Source: Ilex aquifolium (lineage: Eukaryota; Streptophyta; Magnoliopsida; Aquifoliales; Aquifoliaceae). Taken from it: a DNA stretch of 64,000 nt. Numbering within the stretch: the stretch's first letter is position 1; the number at the start of each line of letters is the position of its first letter. This document shows positions 60,358 to 64,000 of the stretch, piece after piece. The notes beneath the pieces are model-generated. The model saw only the letters and a program-made list of their open reading frames with translations, searched no databases and was not told the DNA's origin. The translations under genes and the position numbers were made by a program. The DNA lies in assembly GCA_951799425.1 (NCBI GenBank), contig OX637402.1:21031844-21095843 (forward strand), given 5' to 3'.

Positions 60358-60740
60358 GAGCATCTCCTTAGTAGCCATTTTAGCTACCTAAAAAGCAACT
60401 TTTTCTATTTTAGCTACTCACTTTTTCAATACACACTCCAACATATTCTCCATATTTTTAACTACTCCTTTTAAATATTATTTATCATCCCTTTTGTATT
60501 ATATTTTTTGGGAATAGCGAAAGGGAGAAAGAGAGAGAATGGAAGAAATGAGAGGAAGAGAGAGAAAATAATATATATTATGTTTACATATTGCTACAGT
60601 GATGCTCTATATTTAGAGCATCACTGTAGCAAAAATCTATTTTACAGCATATGAACATAATCTGTTGGAGTGCTGTTTTTGGTTTTGGGTAGCTAAAATT
60701 TGCCTATTTTGAGCATTTGAAGCATCTGTTAGAGATGCTC
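60358..60740. mobile_element. MITE-like element with GAGCATCTC ends
   Basis: Starts GAGCATCTCC and ends GTTAGAGATGCTC; inner words TAGCTACCTAAAA and TTTTGGGTAGCTAAAA also pair. GAGCATCTCCAACA-type ends are common plant MITE termini. No target duplication confirmed. A perfect palindrome lies near the middle. Confidence 0.6.
60591..60632. repeat. Perfect 19-bp palindrome (hairpin)
   Basis: Arms TTGCTACAGTGATGCTCTA (60591-60609) and its exact reverse complement (60614-60632) are separated by four bases. They lie within the MITE-like element. Confidence 0.9.
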
Positions 60741-61129
60741 TAATATCACTTCTCTATTCAGCCAACTTCTTACTTCTTCAGTAACTTTCCACTCTGCCCC
60801 TTTAAATTTTTATATATCTCTTTCTTATAACACAAGTCCACAAATTAAATGGGTTGAGATTTGAGAGAAAGGACGTTAAACAGAGATTCTTGGAGAAGAT
60901 AGGGAACGTAGATCTTATGCATCCCACGAGTCTGTCCCTAATTTATGCATACAACTAAGATCATGATTGAGAGAGAGAGAGAGATCAACTTCCAAAGACT
61001 TTTCATTTTTCTACGTTCACGTCGTTGCCATTAATGGAACTAGGAATGATCTTCATTAAGGTAGAATTACTTACATTTCCCTGAAAATTTTTCAACTGGA
61101 AAGCAACACAGACAACCAATGTTTACCGA
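60741..61129. other. Intergenic / SAUR 3' flank
   Basis: No gene seen; the part nearest 61129 is probably SAUR 3' UTR. Confidence 0.4.
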
Positions 61130-61381
61130 CTAGCTAGGTAGCTTGCTCTTTGCCAAGAAGGCAATGAGCCTTTGGAAGGTAGAGTCATCACAAGGAAGAA
61201 CAATTTTAGTTTGTTTATGAAAGCCATACTCCTCAGCAGCCTTATCTAGCAGTTGTTGGAATAATGGATGCTTCAAGAAAGATGTGGGAACAACACACCT
61301 CCTCATTTCACTACCCACATACACCACAAAGTGCCCTTTTCGTGCTCTTTCTCTACCTTCAACCTCTACTCTTTTTGGCAT
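61130..61381 (-). CDS. SAUR: SAUR family small auxin-up RNA protein
   Basis: Intronless 83-aa frame, from ATG at 61381 to TAG at 61130-61132. It carries the SAUR core: KGHFVVYVGSEMRRCVVPTS (residues about 16-35), FLKHPLFQQLLDKAAEEYGF, then a basic/hydrophobic block with IVLPCDDSTFQRLI. The length and lack of introns are typical of the family. SAUR proteins are short-lived, and many act at the plasma membrane by inhibiting PP2C.D phosphatases, which activates H+-ATPases and cell expansion (family knowledge). The N-terminus is short and basic. A TATA box lies about 80 bp upstream. I cannot say whether this copy is auxin-induced; no clear cluster of TGTCTC elements was seen. It stands alone, whereas SAURs often occur in tandem arrays. 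Confidence 0.93.
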   Translation of the reverse strand: MPKRVEVEGRERARKGHFVVYVGSEMRRCVVPTSFLKHPLFQQLLDKAAEEYGFHKQTKIVLPCDDSTFQRLIAFLAKSKLPS

Positions 61382-61455
61382 TATAAAACAACTGAAAACA
61401 AGTAAGGGGAGAAAGAAAGAGGAGTGAAAGGCATGTTAAAGGAAAAAGGATGATC

Positions 61456-61471
61456 CTCTATATATATAGAG
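61456..61471 (-). promoter_or_regulatory. TATA box of the SAUR gene
   Basis: CTCTATATATATAGAG is a symmetric TATA element about 80 bp upstream of the SAUR start codon, a normal distance for a short leader. Confidence 0.6.
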
Positions 61472-61730
61472 GTTGAAAAGTGTGCCCTTTTTTTTTAATC
61501 ATGAAAGATAAGGTATGTACAGGAATGAGGTTTGAGGTGGCACAAGATGGTCATAACAAGGATTAGTAAGTCCTTTCATGCTTACGGATCTATGGATCAT
61601 TCTCGAGTTAGCAAGCTTCTGATAGGATTTGCGGGTCCCGTCTTTGAGTGCTACTTTCCTTGCTCCTCTTATCTTCTTATTTTCTTAAACAAAGTCCTTC
61701 CATGCACGCAAAATTCATGCTAGACACATG

Positions 61731-61765
<35 letters not shown>

Positions 61766-62103
61766 GAGTTTGACTGCAGAATGATATTATGAAGTTGCTA
61801 GGGTTTTGTGGTGTTGTTTGCTTGCACATGGTGCCAGTGACTCTGCAACTACGACTTCCATACCCTGCACTTAGTTGAATGACATCCATGGAATGATGAA
61901 TACGCCAATAGACAAGAAGCCATTTAGTTGAGTCAGCTCTCTACACTCTTGTAACAGTTTTGTACGGAAGCTACAAACCGCTTAGCATCCCCTATTCTTT
62001 CCCACCCCATTATTGAAAAATTGGAGATTCAATACCTTTGTCGATTATATATTTAGACAGAAATTAACAAGTAGACCACTTGAAAATAAATTGGGCACTT
62101 ATT
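61472..62103. other. Intergenic / distal SAUR promoter
   Basis: Holds a (TA)n(GA)n tract near 61730-61765. No gene recognised. Confidence 0.4.
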
Positions 62104-62446
62104 TAGGGGTGACAATCGTGTCGTGTCACTTTCGATCGTGTTATTTTTGTGTTGTGTCACTTTCGGTACGTGTCGGGTTCGTGTCAATATTCATGTTAAT
62201 AAAAAATAATTTAATTCAACAACAACTCATATAATACTATTTAAAAAATTATGAAAAAATATAAAATTCTTATTTTCTGTCTACAATACTCATTAAATAC
62301 TTATTTTCTATCTACAATACCTATTAATCGTGTTATTCGTGTCGAACCTTAATTCGACTCATTTATTACTCGTGTCAACTAATCGTATTATTTTCGAGTT
62401 TTGTGCTTGGTCGGGTTCGTGTTAACGGATAAAATTGACACCCCTA
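62104..62446. mobile_element. hAT-like MITE, 343 bp
   Basis: Starts TAGGGGTGACAATCGTGTCG and ends AAAATTGACACCCCTA, with a perfect 8-bp duplication CACTTATT (62096-62103 and 62447-62454). Same family as 52263-52577 and the degenerate 48710-48995. Confidence 0.92.
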
Positions 62447-64000
62447 CACTTATTGGACCAAAATGACACAATTTTAACTTAGGTGACTAGAATAAGAGTG
62501 AGTGAATATTTTAGAGACCCCTAGTGTAATTTACCAAATTTTTTTTTTTTTGCTGTTTGTGAATGGCTTTAATGAATAATGGATGTGTATGAAGGGTAAC
62601 TTGCATTTAGACCTAAAAATTTGATTTTATTTTTTAATCTAAAATAACTGTCGGACTTATTTATTGAAATAATATTATTTGACACCTCGTTTCATTAGTT
62701 AGAGAGACATATTTTAGGTTCACAAATATTTTTTTTTCTACATAGTGACAATTTATAAGATGATCAAAGAGCATTTGAGGAAATCCCTGTAGGCCTTAGT
62801 AGGATAGTACTATGGTACCACTCTGGTACCATATCAACATTTTTTGTCAACCAAAGATTTTGTCTTGATTTGTTTGTAGCTTTTGATAATAAAATAAATA
62901 AACTATAAAAACTTTATACATATAGATGTCGCTTTGTTTGGTAAAAAATAGGATAGATCACAGTAGTATTGACCTTAAAAGATTTAAATCACATCTCTCG
63001 GGGATATACCCATACTGCACTTGTGCAGCTTTCGGTAGCACTTAAATAAAGATGGGATACTTCAACTGAAGCTGTGGGGATAGCAAAGATCCTCATGCCA
63101 CTGTCTGCAATAAAAAGAAAACCAAAAAACCAGACCAACAACTGAACCAAACTGAACCAACAAAACAAGTTAAGGTTTGTCTGGTTAGCCTTGCTTTCCC
63201 TTCAGTTAGAGGTGATGATGTACAAAAGTGAATTTATACACAATTAAATTAGTCGAGTGTGTGGTATAAAATAATTAATAAAACAATTAATAATAAGAGA
63301 TAAAGATTTGGTGGTTGGGTCTAGGTGACCTAACCACTGAAGGCGGTAACGGTGGTCGGAGAACTCTATTAATGAGAGAGTATAAGGTAGTTGATGAGAA
63401 AGAAAGAGAGAGCATAAGAGTACGCTTAAGGTGAGGTGTGTGAGATCTTTAAGCCCCATATGTAAATGACTTACAATTTATAGGCACAGAGTTCTAGTTG
63501 AGGTGATGACATGAGGGTTAAAGAATTAGATTATCGGGGAAGCTAGCTACAATTGGGGATGAACACTATCTTGGAGTAATGGTTATCCCGATGATTACTC
63601 TATCACGTGTGTTGACTCTTGCTAAACTCTTAGGATTTGGATTGGACTGAGGCCATGAACTAAGTCTGACTTGCCTTTTGATGGTTTGAGTTCAACCTAT
63701 GATCTGAACTTAAAACCTGATTTGAATCTAGACTCGTCAAGAGGTAATGCTGATGACCCACGACAATGATAAGATGAGAAAGAAATATAGGATAAGTCTA
63801 TAGTAATGAAACATAATTTTTTTAAATAAAAAATAATTATCAACGGTGGACCTTATTGTAAGTTATTTAGAGGCATTGATGCTCGAAATAATAAAACAAA
63901 AGAAAATAATAAAATTTAAATTTTTGGAAAGACACAGAGAGTTGATCTTGTTGTATCTCAACCAGGGTATCATATTTTACATGCATGAGTACTTAGAAGA
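62447..64000. other. Intergenic to window end
   Basis: No gene recognised. A word near 63300 (AAAGATTTGGTGGTTGGGTC) loosely resembles the AAGATTTACGTGGTTCGG repeat word at 53383 and 55553. Confidence 0.4.

Overview
The window is nuclear DNA of a flowering plant, most likely a eudicot. The evidence is GT-AG introns, plant-only gene families (class I TCP, SAUR, cytosolic alkaline/neutral invertase), a Ty1/copia element, many short TIR elements and abundant CT/GA/TA microsatellites. I cannot name the species. Gene density is low: four host genes look functional, and most of the rest is transposon-derived or AT-rich intergenic DNA.

Layout. 1.1-1.4 kb: the last exon of a small mitochondrial COX7C-like protein. 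1.75-4.6 kb: short inverted-repeat elements and microsatellites. 4.6-10.4 kb: a broken Ty1/copia element with matching LTRs and a perfect 5-bp target duplication. 11.5-11.7 kb: a CACTA-like terminus. 12.87-24.08 kb: an 11.2-kb element with inverted hairpin-repeat arrays at both ends and an AT-rich minisatellite. Its core carries exon fragments of at least three unrelated host genes, all on the minus strand: vacuolar invertase exon 1, five consecutive DEG2-type chloroplast protease exons, and one CSN6-type COP9 signalosome exon, plus two unidentified exon-like pieces. This is the most interesting object in the window.

24.7-27.6 kb: a MULE-like remnant and a solo LTR. 29.8-31.0 kb: an intronless class I TCP transcription factor (minus). 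31.2-32.5 kb: a MULE-like non-autonomous element with an internal minisatellite, directly upstream of the TCP gene. 34.7-35.4 kb: a hAT-like element. 35.8-43.1 kb: a complete four-exon alkaline/neutral invertase gene (minus, 555 aa), with a hAT-like element in its large second intron.

44-57 kb: intergenic, with several MITE families and a 2.1-kb direct tandem duplication (51.36-55.62 kb) whose two copies share an older hAT-like MITE. 58.0-59.3 kb: a degraded transposon-derived reading frame. 61.1-61.4 kb: a SAUR gene (minus). 62.1-62.4 kb: another hAT-like MITE. The host genes are not co-regulated as a unit; each stands alone.
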